Origin: Chitinophagaceae bacterium
GTDB lineage: Bacteria > Bacteroidota > Bacteroidia > Chitinophagales > Chitinophagaceae
DNA: 64,000 bases
NCBI GenBank assembly: GCA_016786845.1
Contig: JAEUVB010000004.1
Span: forward strand, 1-64,000
Reading direction: 5' to 3'
The stretch's first letter is position 1. Each line of letters begins with the position of its first letter. Below, piece after piece: positions 34,237 through 44,800 of the stretch. The translations under genes were made by a program, and so were the position numbers. Below the pieces are notes generated by a model. It searched no databases and was not told the DNA's origin. It was given only the letters and a program-made list of their open reading frames with translations.

Positions 34237-35286
34237 ATGCTTCGCCAAAATTACGTTCAAATGCCCCTTCGCTTACTAATCGTTTGTTATTTGACAGCCT
34301 GTTTATGGACTTCATGTACAGACACTCAGCCCAAGCGGGATATAGATGTATCAGGCGTTCCAGTTAAAATTAATTCTGTACGATTCGATCGTGAATTATT
34401 TGCTTGCGATACACTACAAATCGAAAACAGTGTGAATGCATTGGGAAATAAATATCCGGATTTTGCGTCTGTTTATTTTAATGAAATTACCGGCTTTTCT
34501 CAACAAGGCAATGATCCCGTATTTTATCAATCGGTGCGTCACTTTCTCACCTACAAGGATTATAGAGCACTTTTTGATACTGTGTTCAAAAAGTATCCTG
34601 ATGTGAAAGATATTGATGCTGAATTGAAAACGCTTTTTCAACACGTAAAATATTATTTTCCTGACCAACACCCCGGAGATGTATATTACTTTATTTCCGG
34701 TTTGAATTTCTGGAGTGCGGTTACTATTGACAGTGCAGTAGGTGTGGGACTAGATATGTATCTCGGGAAAGATTATCCTTTTTATGCTTCCGTGCAATTG
34801 CCCCAATATCAAATCGATCGATGCGAAAAGCAGTACATTCCTGTGAATGTAAGCCGGGTGATTTATGAAAACATGAAACCCTTTGAACCGGATGGCAAAA
34901 CTTTGTTAGATATGATGATACAAAAAGGGAAGCAAATGGTCTTTCTGGAATACACACTGCCCAAGGCAGACGACGCGTTATTGATGGGGTATACACCGGC
35001 ACAATTGAAATGGTGTCAGGATAATGAGGGTATGATCTGGAATTATTTCAGCAAACAAAAATTACTTTATGCCACACATTGGCAAGACATTATGCGATAT
35101 GTTAATGATGGTCCAAACTCAACCGGTATGCCCGCAGAATCGCCGGGAAATATCGGGTCATGGATCGGATGGCAGATTGTCAGAAAATACCTTTCAGAAC
35201 ATCCTGAGGTCAATTGGAACAAAATGGTTCTTGAAAATAAAGATGCACAACAATTTTTATCGGCTTCGAAATACAAACCCAGATAA
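34237..35286 (+). CDS. gldB: GldB-like gliding-motility lipoprotein
   Basis: A 349-residue lipoprotein with lipobox L-W-T-S-C (Cys27); the start may be the ATG at 34237 or the one at 34261, both keeping the lipobox. The body matches the GldB pattern: V-R-F-D-R-E-L-F-A near the start, Y-Y-F-P-D-Q, V-G-L-D-M-Y-L-G-K-D-Y-P-F-Y, Y-I-P-V-N-V-S-R and a late I-G-W-Q-I-V-R-K-Y. GldB is needed for Flavobacterium gliding. The partner gene gldC, which follows gldB in Flavobacterium, is absent: fabH lies convergently just downstream. Its proximity to nadE and the five T9SS cargo genes in the window support the assignment. Confidence 0.82.
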   Translation: MLRQNYVQMPLRLLIVCYLTACLWTSCTDTQPKRDIDVSGVPVKINSVRFDRELFACDTLQIENSVNALGNKYPDFASVYFNEITGFSQQGNDPVFYQSVRHFLTYKDYRALFDTVFKKYPDVKDIDAELKTLFQHVKYYFPDQHPGDVYYFISGLNFWSAVTIDSAVGVGLDMYLGKDYPFYASVQLPQYQIDRCEKQYIPVNVSRVIYENMKPFEPDGKTLLDMMIQKGKQMVFLEYTLPKADDALLMGYTPAQLKWCQDNEGMIWNYFSKQKLLYATHWQDIMRYVNDGPNSTGMPAESPGNIGSWIGWQIVRKYLSEHPEVNWNKMVLENKDAQQFLSASKYKPR

Positions 35287-35326
35287 ACGCAATGTTCTCC
35301 AATGCTCTTCGTCAGAGCGCGTTCAT

Positions 35327-36316
35327 TTAATAAGCCCAGCGTATATAGGTAGATCCCCAAGTGAATCCGCCACCAAAAGCAGCCAGGATCAAAACATCAC
35401 CTTTCTTCAATTTCTTTTCCCATTCCCACAGGCATAGCGGCAGGGTGCCATTTGTGGTATTGCCATAACGTTGAATATTGACCATCACTTTTTCTTCAGG
35501 TAATCCCATGCGCTCGCGAGTCGCATCAATAATTCGTTTATTCGCCTGGTGTGGAACGAGCCAGGTGACATCATCGCCGCTCAAGCCATTTCGTTCCATA
35601 ATATCGTAGGCCACATCGGCCATATTTTTGACTGCAAACTTAAATACGGTCTGACCTTCCTGATAGACAAAATGTTCGCGGTTCATCACCGTTTCTATGG
35701 TTGCCGGTTTAACCGATCCGCCTGCTTTTTGGTGCAAAAATGCACGGCCAGCTCCATCCGATCGAAGGATACTGTCGATAATACCTTCACCGCTGGTATT
35801 CGGTTCCAGCAAAACAGCGCCACATCCATCTCCAAAAATGATACAGGTCGCACGGTCTTCAAAGTTGAGAATGGAGCTCATTTTATCACCACCCACTACA
35901 ATCACTTTTTTATGCTTTCCGGTTTCAATGAATTGAGCCGCCGTGGTGAGTGAATATAAAAATCCGCTGCAGGCTGCGCTGACATCATAGCCCCAGGCAT
36001 TTTTCATTCCCAATTTGTCGGTGATCACATTAGCAGTAGCCGGGAAGGTATAATCCGGGGTGGTGGTCGCACATATCAATAATTCAATTTCCAAAGGGTC
36101 TATGCCGGTTTTGTCGAAAATTTGCTGAACGGCTTTAACCGCCATATCCGAAGTGCCTAATCCTTCTCCTTTAAGTATCCTGCGTTCTTTAATACCTGTG
36201 CGGGTGGTAATCCACTCATCATTGGTATCGACTATTTTTTCTAAATCAGCATTGGTCAGCTTGTCTTCAGGCACATATCCCCCAACCGCGGTAATTGCTG
36301 CATGTATCTTAGCCAT
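35327..36316 (-). CDS. fabH: Beta-ketoacyl-ACP synthase III
   Basis: A 329-residue cytoplasmic thiolase-fold enzyme that starts fatty-acid synthesis by condensing acetyl-CoA (or a branched acyl-CoA) with malonyl-ACP. The active-site Cys116 is in D-V-S-A-A-C-S-G-F, the His in V-P-H-Q-A-N, and the Asn in Y-G-N-T-T-N-G-T. Length and start ([12 protein letters not shown]) are normal. It stands alone on the minus strand rather than in a plsX-fabH cluster, 122 bp downstream of rseP's stop-side region. Confidence 0.95.
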   Translation of the reverse strand: MAKIHAAITAVGGYVPEDKLTNADLEKIVDTNDEWITTRTGIKERRILKGEGLGTSDMAVKAVQQIFDKTGIDPLEIELLICATTTPDYTFPATANVITDKLGMKNAWGYDVSAACSGFLYSLTTAAQFIETGKHKKVIVVGGDKMSSILNFEDRATCIIFGDGCGAVLLEPNTSGEGIIDSILRSDGAGRAFLHQKAGGSVKPATIETVMNREHFVYQEGQTVFKFAVKNMADVAYDIMERNGLSGDDVTWLVPHQANKRIIDATRERMGLPEEKVMVNIQRYGNTTNGTLPLCLWEWEKKLKKGDVLILAAFGGGFTWGSTYIRWAY

Positions 36317-36438
36317 TGAAAATGTTTAAAAAGTAAGTAATGGTTCGTAAAGGTAATATGAAAGCATTTGCCTCTAGTTAGATTTTTTCAACACAGTTGA
36401 TTAAACCTCTTGGGTGAATTAGGACGTGGTTGATGACT

Positions 36439-37836
36439 CTATTTGAAGAAATGTCTGAATACATCCAGGCCATTCACATAGATCATCAGGGCTAATAAAA
36501 TAACCAAACCGACGGTATTCGCTTTCTCAATGACACTGTCTTTCACTTTGATACCTGTAATCATTTCAAAAATGAGAAAGAGTACATATCCACCATCGAG
36601 TCCCGGAATGGGCAGCAGATTCATGAAAGCCAATACAATAGAGAGGAAGGCCGTCAATTGAAGAAATTTAAACAAATTCAATTCCTCGGGAAATAAATTT
36701 CCTATACTTAAAAATCCTCCGACATTTTCACTCACCTTCACTTCCTTGGAAGTAAAAAGGAGTTTCAGTTGTTGCATGTATTCGACTAACTTTTGGCCTG
36801 TAAAGGCAAATCCGCGCGGAACGGCCTGGAAAAAGTTATATTCCTTGGTTTCAAATTTCAACAAAGAATCTGCAGGCATTAAGATGACACCCAGCTTTCC
36901 CGTTGCGGTTAAAAATCCATCCAATTTGGTGGTATCTCCATTTCTGAGAACCTTTAAAGAAATCGGGTATTTTTCTTCTTTGGATACCGTGATAATCTTT
37001 TTCGCATTTCGATGAAACTCATGAATATACATAACCGGTAATTCATTCATCGCTAAGAGACGGTCACCTTTTTTCAAGATGTCTTTATTCGGACTTTTGC
37101 CATCCACTTCGTAAACCTGAAAAGGAATTCGAGGCATGATCAAATCCTGTTTGTTTTTCGCTTTCAGAATATTTTTGATACTTCCTTCAGGGATATTCAA
37201 AGTGATATTTTCACCGTTACGATCGATCTGAAGTGTTTTGGCATCGGTGAGCACAATATCCTGAATCACATAATCTAACTTTTCTAAGGGCTTATTCCCA
37301 ACGGCCAATATTTTATCGCCATCTTGTAATCCGAGTGCTGTAGCCATCGAGTCGCACGCAATACCATAGCTCGCATTCTTAGCCGGAAGATAAGCTTCGC
37401 CATATTTAGCAAAAACGAAAATATAGATGCCCACGGCCAGTACGATATTCATAATAATTCCGCCCAGCATGATCAGGAGCTTCTGATAAGATTTTTTGCT
37501 GCGATATTCCCAAGGTTGAGGAGGTAGTTTTAAAGCTTCCTTATCCATGCTTTCATCCACCATGCCGGCAATTTTCACATAACCACCCAGGGGAAACCAC
37601 CCCAGGCCATATTCAGTTTCACCCTTTTTCTTTTTGAACAGGGCGAAATTCATCAAGGTTGGAAATGGAAAGAAAAAATCAAAGAAGAGGTAAAATTTCT
37701 CTACGTGTGTTTTAAACAATCGCGCAAACATATAATGACCAAATTCATGGATGACAATCAGAATAGATAAGCCGATAAAGAACTGTATGGTCTTGGCCAA
37801 TACCGGCGACATGGATAAAAGTATATTAAGCGTCAT
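36439..37836 (-). CDS. rseP: RIP (site-2) zinc metalloprotease, RseP family
   Basis: A 465-residue inner-membrane protease. The zinc site H30-E-F-G-H34 lies in the first membrane segment, and the second motif N-L-L-P-I-P-G-L-D-G-G near residue ~415 is in a later one. Between them are PDZ-type periplasmic domains (G-L-Q-D-G-D-K-I-L-A-V-G and L-K-K-G-D-R-L-L-A). The known role in other bacteria is intramembrane cleavage of anti-sigma factors or leftover signal peptides. It starts 15 bp after the dxr stop and is almost certainly co-transcribed with it, as in many genomes. Confidence 0.94.
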   Translation of the reverse strand: MTLNILLSMSPVLAKTIQFFIGLSILIVIHEFGHYMFARLFKTHVEKFYLFFDFFFPFPTLMNFALFKKKKGETEYGLGWFPLGGYVKIAGMVDESMDKEALKLPPQPWEYRSKKSYQKLLIMLGGIIMNIVLAVGIYIFVFAKYGEAYLPAKNASYGIACDSMATALGLQDGDKILAVGNKPLEKLDYVIQDIVLTDAKTLQIDRNGENITLNIPEGSIKNILKAKNKQDLIMPRIPFQVYEVDGKSPNKDILKKGDRLLAMNELPVMYIHEFHRNAKKIITVSKEEKYPISLKVLRNGDTTKLDGFLTATGKLGVILMPADSLLKFETKEYNFFQAVPRGFAFTGQKLVEYMQQLKLLFTSKEVKVSENVGGFLSIGNLFPEELNLFKFLQLTAFLSIVLAFMNLLPIPGLDGGYVLFLIFEMITGIKVKDSVIEKANTVGLVILLALMIYVNGLDVFRHFFK

Positions 37837-37851
37837 TGAATGAATTAAGCG

Positions 37852-39003
37852 TTATTTAAAAAATGTGGCGGCTAATGCGCGGGTTTCTGTATTGCAATCT
37901 TTGTAATCTTGGAGTCCTGGTTTTTCGATAAAGGCAACTTTTTCTAGACACTGTTCGATAATATCGCTCATCTCCAAAAAGCCAATCTTGTTTTTAAGAA
38001 AGGCATCGACGACGACCTCATTGGCTGCATTGAGCACACAGGGTGCATTGCCACCTTTAAACATAGCCTCTTTTGCCAGTGCAAGATTACGGAAAGTTTT
38101 TGTATCAGCGCTCTCAAATGTCAGTGAAGGGTAGTTTTTGAAATTCAGCCTTTTGAAATCATTTTTCAATCTCTTTGGCCAGGCCAGCGCATACTGAATA
38201 GGTAATTTCATATCCGGTAATCCCATTTGCGCCTTAATACTGCCGTCTTCAAACTGAACCATTGAATGGATGATGCTTTGAGAATGAACCAACACTTCAA
38301 TCTGCTCATTCTGTAAATCAAACAACCATTTGGCTTCGATCATTTCCAAACCTTTATTCATCAGTGTGGCTGAATCGATACTGATTTTAGCGCCCATGGT
38401 CCAATTGGGATGTTGCAGGGCATGATCTTTTTTTACATTGATCAGGTAGTTTGGCTTTTTCCCAAGAAAGGGTCCTCCGCTTGCGGTGAGGATAATTTTT
38501 TCAATCGGGTTATGTGCTTCACCAACCAGACATTGAAAGATGGCTGAATGTTCACTGTCGACCGGAATCAGCAATGCTCCGGATTTTTTTGCTGCAGCAG
38601 ATACGATATCCCCTGCCACCACCAGCGTTTCTTTATTGGCTAAGGCTACGCATTTTCCCTGCTCCACTGCCGCAAGGGTAGAGGAAAGGCCGGCATAACC
38701 CACTATGCCCGCCAATAAAATATCATACATGTCCGATCCGGCGATTTCAATTAAAGAAGCTTCACCGGCAAAGACCTTAATGGGATGGCCCGAAAGTGCC
38801 GACTTGACTTGTTCATATTTCAACTCATCACTCACGATCACCACATTGGGCTGAAATTGAACGGCCTGCTGAATCAGCAAGTCCGTATTACTATGCGCTG
38901 TTAGAATTTCAGCTATAAATTGATCGGGGTTCTCGGCGATGACCTCAAGGGCTTGTCTACCAATGGAGCCGGTACTCCCATAAATCGCGATTCTTTTCTT
39001 CAT
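37852..39003 (-). CDS. dxr: 1-deoxy-D-xylulose-5-phosphate reductoisomerase
   Basis: A 383-residue enzyme of the non-mevalonate isoprenoid route, converting DXP to MEP with NADPH. The NADPH-binding G-S-T-G-S-I-G is at residues 9-15. The metal/substrate region P-V-D-S-E-H-S-A-I-F-Q and the flexible loop with H-P-N-W-T-M-G-A-K-I-S-I-D-S-A-T-L-M-N-K-G are present, as is A-A-N-E-V-V-V near the end. Complete. It is the first gene of the dxr-rseP pair; a TAGCTTCG-type weak -7 element lies about 25 bp upstream. Confidence 0.97.
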   Translation of the reverse strand: MKKRIAIYGSTGSIGRQALEVIAENPDQFIAEILTAHSNTDLLIQQAVQFQPNVVIVSDELKYEQVKSALSGHPIKVFAGEASLIEIAGSDMYDILLAGIVGYAGLSSTLAAVEQGKCVALANKETLVVAGDIVSAAAKKSGALLIPVDSEHSAIFQCLVGEAHNPIEKIILTASGGPFLGKKPNYLINVKKDHALQHPNWTMGAKISIDSATLMNKGLEMIEAKWLFDLQNEQIEVLVHSQSIIHSMVQFEDGSIKAQMGLPDMKLPIQYALAWPKRLKNDFKRLNFKNYPSLTFESADTKTFRNLALAKEAMFKGGNAPCVLNAANEVVVDAFLKNKIGFLEMSDIIEQCLEKVAFIEKPGLQDYKDCNTETRALAATFFK

Positions 39004-39138
39004 TCAGATATTTTACCAAAGGCATCGAAGCTACTAAGATACTTTGTATTCAAGTGTTTTTTGAAAATTATTTAACGGCTCGTTAAACTTTTTTCCACTG
39101 CTGCGGTCATAGAAGCTCAACAATAAAAATAATAGAAT

Positions 39139-39960
39139 ATGAAACACACACCTTTGAAACTTGCCGCCATCATGTTTGCTTTGGCAGGCACATTAATCTT
39201 TGCTTCATGCCAAAGAAACGGAAACTCAAAAGATTCCGATACCTCATCTGCCAGTGACAATGCCTTGTCTGAATTTGCTTATAATGACGCCTTAAACATT
39301 GCCGATGATGCGTCTGACAAGCAAACCGGAGACAACCTGGGTAGTTACAAAACCGCCAGTGCCTGTGCTACCGTGACCCATGATACCTTAAGCACCCCCA
39401 AATTACTGACCATCGACTTCGGACCTACCAATTGCCTGTGTAACGACGGCCGTTATCGTCGTGGAAAAATCCTGGTAAGCTATACCGGAAAGTACCGCGA
39501 TGCCGGACATATTCATACCATTACATTTGATCAGTATTTCGTGAATGACAATCAGATCATGGGTACCAAAACCGTTGAGAATATGGGGTTGAACGCCAAT
39601 AATCAAAGCTATTTTAATATCAATGTGAATGGCACCATTGTCAAATCTACCGGCGATACCATTACCCGTCTGGCAACCCGCACCCGTACCTGGATTCAGG
39701 GCGAAGCCACCCAAACCTGGATGGATGATGTGTATGAAATTACCGGAAGTGGTAGTGGAACACATACCAATGGCAGTTATACCATGAATATCACTCAACC
39801 ATTGATTAAAGAAGTTGGATGCAAATGGTTTACAGCCGGTAAAATGGATATCCAACCTAGCGGTAAACCATTACGCAGTATCGATTTTGGTACAGGTGCC
39901 TGCGATAATCAGGCTACTGTAACCATCAACGGAAATACATTTAATATCTATCTGAACTAA
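39139..39960 (+). CDS. Hypothetical lipoprotein with conserved cysteines, paralogue 1
   Basis: A 273-residue predicted lipoprotein (lipobox I-F-A-S-C, Cys24). I do not recognise a named family. It is closely related to the next gene: both have T-V-T-H-D or T-L-T-H-D, T-I-D-F-G, N-C-L-C-N-D, R-R-G-K-I-L-V, F-D-Q-Y, M-N-I-T-x-P-L and C-D-x-x-A-T-V. The beta-rich sequence and shared Cys pattern (C-L-C plus later C-K/R-x-F and G-x-C-D) suggest a compact, disulfide-bonded periplasmic or surface domain. A strong terminator follows it, so the paralogues are transcribed separately. Confidence 0.75.
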   Translation: MKHTPLKLAAIMFALAGTLIFASCQRNGNSKDSDTSSASDNALSEFAYNDALNIADDASDKQTGDNLGSYKTASACATVTHDTLSTPKLLTIDFGPTNCLCNDGRYRRGKILVSYTGKYRDAGHIHTITFDQYFVNDNQIMGTKTVENMGLNANNQSYFNINVNGTIVKSTGDTITRLATRTRTWIQGEATQTWMDDVYEITGSGSGTHTNGSYTMNITQPLIKEVGCKWFTAGKMDIQPSGKPLRSIDFGTGACDNQATVTINGNTFNIYLN

Positions 39961-39976
39961 TCCTTCAGGCCCTCAC

Positions 39977-40013
39977 AAAAAAGCCGCAACGTGTCATACG
40001 ATGCGGCTTTTTT
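39977..40013 (+). terminator. Terminator between the lipoprotein paralogues
   Basis: AAAAAAGCCGCA (39977-39988) pairs with TGCGGCTTTTTT (40002-40013), 17 bp after the stop; strong stem and T-run. Confidence 0.88.
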
Positions 40014-40102
40014 ATGGGCTTGAAAAGATTTTTGAGTCAAAATGCTATCATTTTAGCGCTTTTATACTACTTTTAGACGATTATTGTAAAGCAATTTAGA
40101 CT

Positions 40103-40918
40103 ATGAATGTGAATTTCAACAGGATCAAAATGGTTCTTGCATTATTGTTATTGACCTCGGCCTTCAATGCCTGTGTGCGTGAGCGCGATACAGACACTGA
40201 ACAAGCCTCAGACTCCGCCTTTGGAGATTTTGTGTATGAAAATGCATTCAGTATAGCCGAAGATGCTGCGACTAAAAATACCGGAGAAAACTTATCGAAC
40301 TATAAAACTACCGGCTATTGCGCTACACTCACCCACGATAAAGTCAGCAATCCCCGCACCATCACCATTGATTTCGGTGCCGTGAATTGTCTGTGCAATG
40401 ATAACCGCAACCGTCGTGGAAAAATTCTCGTGACCTATACCGGTAATTTCTCTGATTCCAACGAAACTGTTACCTTGAACTTTGATCAATATTATGTCGA
40501 CGACAATGCGATTTTCGGTACGGCTACGATTTACAACATGGGACTGAATGTAGATTCTCATCCATATAGTACCTTTATCACAGACGGGAAATTCCTGAAA
40601 GTAGGTACCTTGGATACTGTCTATTGGACAGGAGATCGTGTAAGAACCATCGTTCAAGGATCCGATACTCCTGTTTGGGGAGATGATGTATATGAATATG
40701 TAGGAACCGGTACCGGCAAAGGCGCCTATAAATCGTATTATGCCATGAATATTACCGAACCTTTACGTAAAACCATGGATTGCCGTTATTTCACTTCCGG
40801 TAAGGTTGAACTTCAGCCTCAGGGTAAAGCCCTTCGCGTGATGAATTACGGTAACGGCGAATGTGATGATGATGCTACCGTGATCATCAACAACAAATCA
40901 TTCAATATCAAATTATAA
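40103..40918 (+). CDS. Hypothetical lipoprotein with conserved cysteines, paralogue 2
   Basis: A 271-residue homologue of the preceding gene along its full length, with the lipobox Cys also at position 24 (F-N-A-C). It keeps T-I-D-F-G-A-V-N-C-L-C-N-D, R-R-G-K-I-L-V-T-Y-T-G-N-F, N-M-G-L-N, W-G-D-D-V-Y-E and the C-terminal F-N-I-K-L. The N-terminal linker differs most. This looks like an old tandem duplication kept under selection for the core and its cysteines. No function known. Confidence 0.75.
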   Translation: MNVNFNRIKMVLALLLLTSAFNACVRERDTDTEQASDSAFGDFVYENAFSIAEDAATKNTGENLSNYKTTGYCATLTHDKVSNPRTITIDFGAVNCLCNDNRNRRGKILVTYTGNFSDSNETVTLNFDQYYVDDNAIFGTATIYNMGLNVDSHPYSTFITDGKFLKVGTLDTVYWTGDRVRTIVQGSDTPVWGDDVYEYVGTGTGKGAYKSYYAMNITEPLRKTMDCRYFTSGKVELQPQGKALRVMNYGNGECDDDATVIINNKSFNIKL

Positions 40919-40942
40919 TCGATTCTACAGAAATAATTTAAG

Positions 40943-40969
40943 AACTGCTCTCAAGGGCAGTTTTTTTTT
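40943..40969 (+). terminator. Terminator of lipoprotein paralogue 2
   Basis: AACTGC and GCAGTT arms followed by nine T residues, 25 bp after the stop. The following 120 bases hold nothing recognisable. Confidence 0.75.
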
Positions 40970-41091
40970 GCCCGTACAGGTCTTATTGTTGAAATGGAGA
41001 ATGCCGTAATATGTTCAGATAGCTCACGAGTTAGTCAAAGGAAGGCAGGCATTCGGGATTCAATTAATCCTTCGTTTGTAGGAGGCATAAA

Positions 41092-41115
41092 AAAAGCAAC
41101 CGTAAAGCTGCTTTT
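41092..41115 (-). terminator. Terminator of the outer-membrane protein gene at 41703
   Basis: AAAAGCA (41092-41098) pairs with TGCTTTT (41109-41115), 22 bp past the stop codon on the minus strand. Confidence 0.65.
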
Positions 41116-41136
41116 CCTGAATGATTTAAAGTGATC

Positions 41137-41703
41137 TTAGAAGCGCACACCCATCGCCAATTGTAATTGTCCGGCAAAGGATAAATGAGAATTGCCATTA
41201 TTATTGGTGACCTGAGAGTCGTAATAGTTTAAACCAATACCGCCATCTAATCCGATATAAAAATTCTTCATGATGGTGAAGTTTAAGGTTTGATTCAACA
41301 GAAAGCCGTAATGGGTACGGGGTGTAACAATGGAAATCTGTTCGTTCTGAAAAGTCTGGTTATTATATTGCCACATCGTTTCGCGGGTTTCACCAACACC
41401 GAACATCAACATCGGAGCGATCGCGTATTTCGCAGGCCCGTTGTTGCGACCCGGATAGAGTTTCAGCTCAACACCGATATTGGTATACTGAGAATTGATA
41501 CCGATCATCACAGGTACTTTGATGCCGAAATAATCGTTGACTAATCTTTCATACGAAAATCCCACACCGACATGACTATCAGACATTAAGGTTACCGGAT
41601 TGAAAGCAATGATGTTTTTTCCGTAATGTTTGTCGCTTGATTTTTGTGCGAAACTGATCGTCGTCAGCAGCAACATCGCAAGACTTAAAATGGATTTTTT
41701 CAT
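41137..41703 (-). CDS. Outer-membrane beta-barrel protein
   Basis: A 188-residue protein with a signal peptide (M-K-K-S-I-L-S-L-A ... S-F-A-Q). Alternating strands include V-G-V-G-F-S-Y-E-R-L-V, V-P-V-M-I-G-I, G-F-L-L-N-Q-T-L-N-F and F-Y-I-G-L-D-G-G-I-G-L-N-Y-Y, and the protein ends L-A-M-G-V-R-F with a terminal Phe. This is the general small OmpA-like barrel of Bacteroidota, without a C-terminal peptidoglycan-binding domain. It is divergent from the GH3 fusion gene. Confidence 0.78.
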   Translation of the reverse strand: MKKSILSLAMLLLTTISFAQKSSDKHYGKNIIAFNPVTLMSDSHVGVGFSYERLVNDYFGIKVPVMIGINSQYTNIGVELKLYPGRNNGPAKYAIAPMLMFGVGETRETMWQYNNQTFQNEQISIVTPRTHYGFLLNQTLNFTIMKNFYIGLDGGIGLNYYDSQVTNNNGNSHLSFAGQLQLAMGVRF

Positions 41704-41821
41704 AAAATTATTATTTCTACAAAATTAACCCGAATCTCCAATTGAATTGTAAATCCATGTTAAAGTGAATTATTTTTTTGTCCTCATTTTCTGTCGGATG
41801 AAAAGAGTGGAGAATAAAAAC

Positions 41822-41829
41822 TATTTTTG
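41822..41829 (+). promoter_or_regulatory. -7 box TATTTTTG of the GH3 fusion gene
   Basis: A perfect TAnnTTTG, 20 bp upstream of the GTG start at 41850. Confidence 0.5.
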
Positions 41830-41849
41830 ACAAAATCCCTTCCATACCA

Positions 41850-44800
41850 GTGACATCATACAAGTTTCCTTTATTCCTGATTCTTTTTGTGCAACAAATT
41901 GTGATGGCACAACCCGCCAATACGACGGTGAAATTAATGCCATTGGCGAGTGCAGAAAGCATGTGGGCCGATAGTATCTATGCTTCATTAACCATGGAGC
42001 AGCGCATAGCCCAACTATATATGGTGGCAGCCTATTCCGGAGGTGAAAAGTATAATGAACCATTGATTACAAAGTTGGTGACCGAACAAGGCATAGGCGG
42101 ACTCATCTACATGCAAGGGACGGCACAAGCACAGGCCGAACAAACCAATAAACATCAGGCTGCGGCCAAGGTACCACTGCTGATTGCCATGGATGCGGAA
42201 TGGGGATTGGGTATGCGATTGACGGGTATCCGCGATTTGCCAAGACAGCTGATGATGGGCGCCATGAGCGATAGTACCCTGGTGTATAAAATGGCTGCAA
42301 GTATTGCCAATCAATGTCGGCGCATGGGTGTGCATATCGATTTTGCGCCTGTGGTGGATATCAATAATAATCCGGCTAATCCTGTCATCAATTTTCGATC
42401 ATTCGGCGAAAGCAAATACAAAGTAGCCAACTACGCTTTACAATATATGCGTGGTTTACAAGACAATGGCGTAATCGCTTGTGCCAAACATTTTCCGGGG
42501 CATGGCGATACCGATGTAGACTCTCATAAGGATATGCCTGAAATTAATAAGACCATTAAACAGCTCGAGCAATTGGAGTTCTATCCTTTCAATACCCTGA
42601 TTAAAAATGGCATACAGTCGGTGATGATCGCGCATTTGAAAGTGCCCGCCATCGACAATCGCGATCATGTGCCCACTACCTTATCGGCTAAGGCGGTAAC
42701 GGATGTCCTCAAAAATCAGATGGGATTTAGCGGCCTCATCTTTACCGATGCACTCAATATGCAAGGCGTAGCCAAGTATTACGAGCCGGGTGAAATTGAT
42801 TTGAAGGCCTTTGAAGCCGGTAACGACGTGTTACTTTTTTCACAAGATGTTCCGAGTGGAATCGCTAAGATTCGGGATGCTCTTCAAAAAGGAAAAATAC
42901 CCGAAGCCCGTCTGGAAGAAAGTGTAAAAAAAATACTTAAGGCGAAATACAGAGCCGGATTAAATCATTTTGAAAAGGTGGATACCCAGAATCCGGATAG
43001 CAGTCTCAATCAATATGTTTCTACATTGCGCATGCAGATTGCCGAAGCATCGGCTACTTTGCTTTCAGATCCCTATCAGATTTTGGATCGACTGAAGCGG
43101 AATGCCGCAAAGAATATTGTATACGTAGGCATAGGCACTTCATCGGAGAATGGGTTCTCGAAGAAGCTACAAAATTTCGGAGTCAAGAAAATCTTTTTTG
43201 CCCCTACGGGAAGTTTGAAAGAGATCCGCGAATTTGCTTCTCGCATGAAATCGGCGGATGCGGTCATCATCGGTGTTCATAACCTGACCGGATATCCGAC
43301 CAATAATTTCGGACTGGATGAAAAGGAAATTGAAGCCGTGCAAGCCCTCACGAAAAACAAAAATGCACTGACGGTCCTGTTTGGTAATCCATACGCCCTG
43401 AAAAATTTCTGTGATGCTGAAGGGATGTTGGTTTGCTATGACGAAGCGGAAGAAACCCAGACCGTTGCGGCAAAAATCATCACCGGTCAGTTAAAAGCCA
43501 GGGGGCGACTGCCGGTGTCGGTATGTGAACGTTTGAAGTCGGGCGACGGGATTGTGTCGTTTACGAATATCCTGGGTGAGGTGGTCGATTCGGCCCGCAA
43601 TGCCCGTCAGAATAAAGATGTGATTTCTTCGGGTAATGGCGATCGTACCGTTTATTTCAAGAAAGACTTTCTGTTGGAATGTTGTGTAAGTCCGAATGCA
43701 TTAGGCATCAATATCAATGAACTCGACAAGCTGGATAATTTTTTGGATCAGTCGGTCAAATCGGGCGCCTTTCCCGGATGCAGAATACTGGCCGCCAAAG
43801 ATGGTAAAGTGTTTTATGATAAAGCGTTTGGTTATTTAGACAATGATCATAAGCAGGTGGTAGATATCAATACCGTGTATGATATCGCCTCCGTCACCAA
43901 AGTAGCCGCCACCACCATGGCCGTGATGAAGCTCTATGATGAACAAAAGATAGACCTGAATGAGTATCTCGGAAAGTATTTACCCATCACCAAGGGTACA
44001 GACAAAGAATACTTGCGCATTAAAGATATTTTGACTCATCAGGCCGGATTGAAAAGCTGGATACCCTTTTACAAAGAAACCCTCGACAGTACCAAACATC
44101 CGCGCGAGGATATTTACAAGCGCACTGCGGGAGGGAAATTCACCGTTAAAGTGGCGCCCAATTTGTATATGCGCAGCGATTGGGTCGATACCATGTGGAA
44201 CCGAATTCTTTACAGCCCCATGGAAAACCGCGGACGATATGTATACAGTGATCTCGATTTTATTTTGATGCAAAAAGTGGTCGAGAACCTCACTAAGAAG
44301 CCTTTGGATGAGTATTTGAACGAAACATTTTATAAGCCCCTCGGCATGACTTCGACGGCCTTCAACGCAGCGAAGAAATTACCCGGGAAAGACATTGCGC
44401 CCACGGAGTATGATAATTACTTCCGCTATATGACCATACAGGGCTATGTACATGATATGGGTGCGGCCATGTTTGGCGGTGTGAGCGGGCATGCGGGATT
44501 GTTTTCGACACCGACAGATTTGGGGATCTTGTTTCAGATGTTGCTGAATGGCGGGACCTATAAAGGCAAACGCTACCTTCAGAAATCCACCGTGGATCTG
44601 TTTACGAGCAAATACTCCTTTATCAGTCGCCGCGGATTAGGATTTGATAAACCCGAGCCCAGTTCGGGTAAAGGGAGTCCCTGCGCCGACAATGCCTCTT
44701 TAAAAACCTTCGGCCATCAGGGCTTTACGGGTACTTGTGTATGGGCCGATCCGGAGAATGGATTGGTATTTATCTTTTTATCGAACCGGACCTATCCAAC

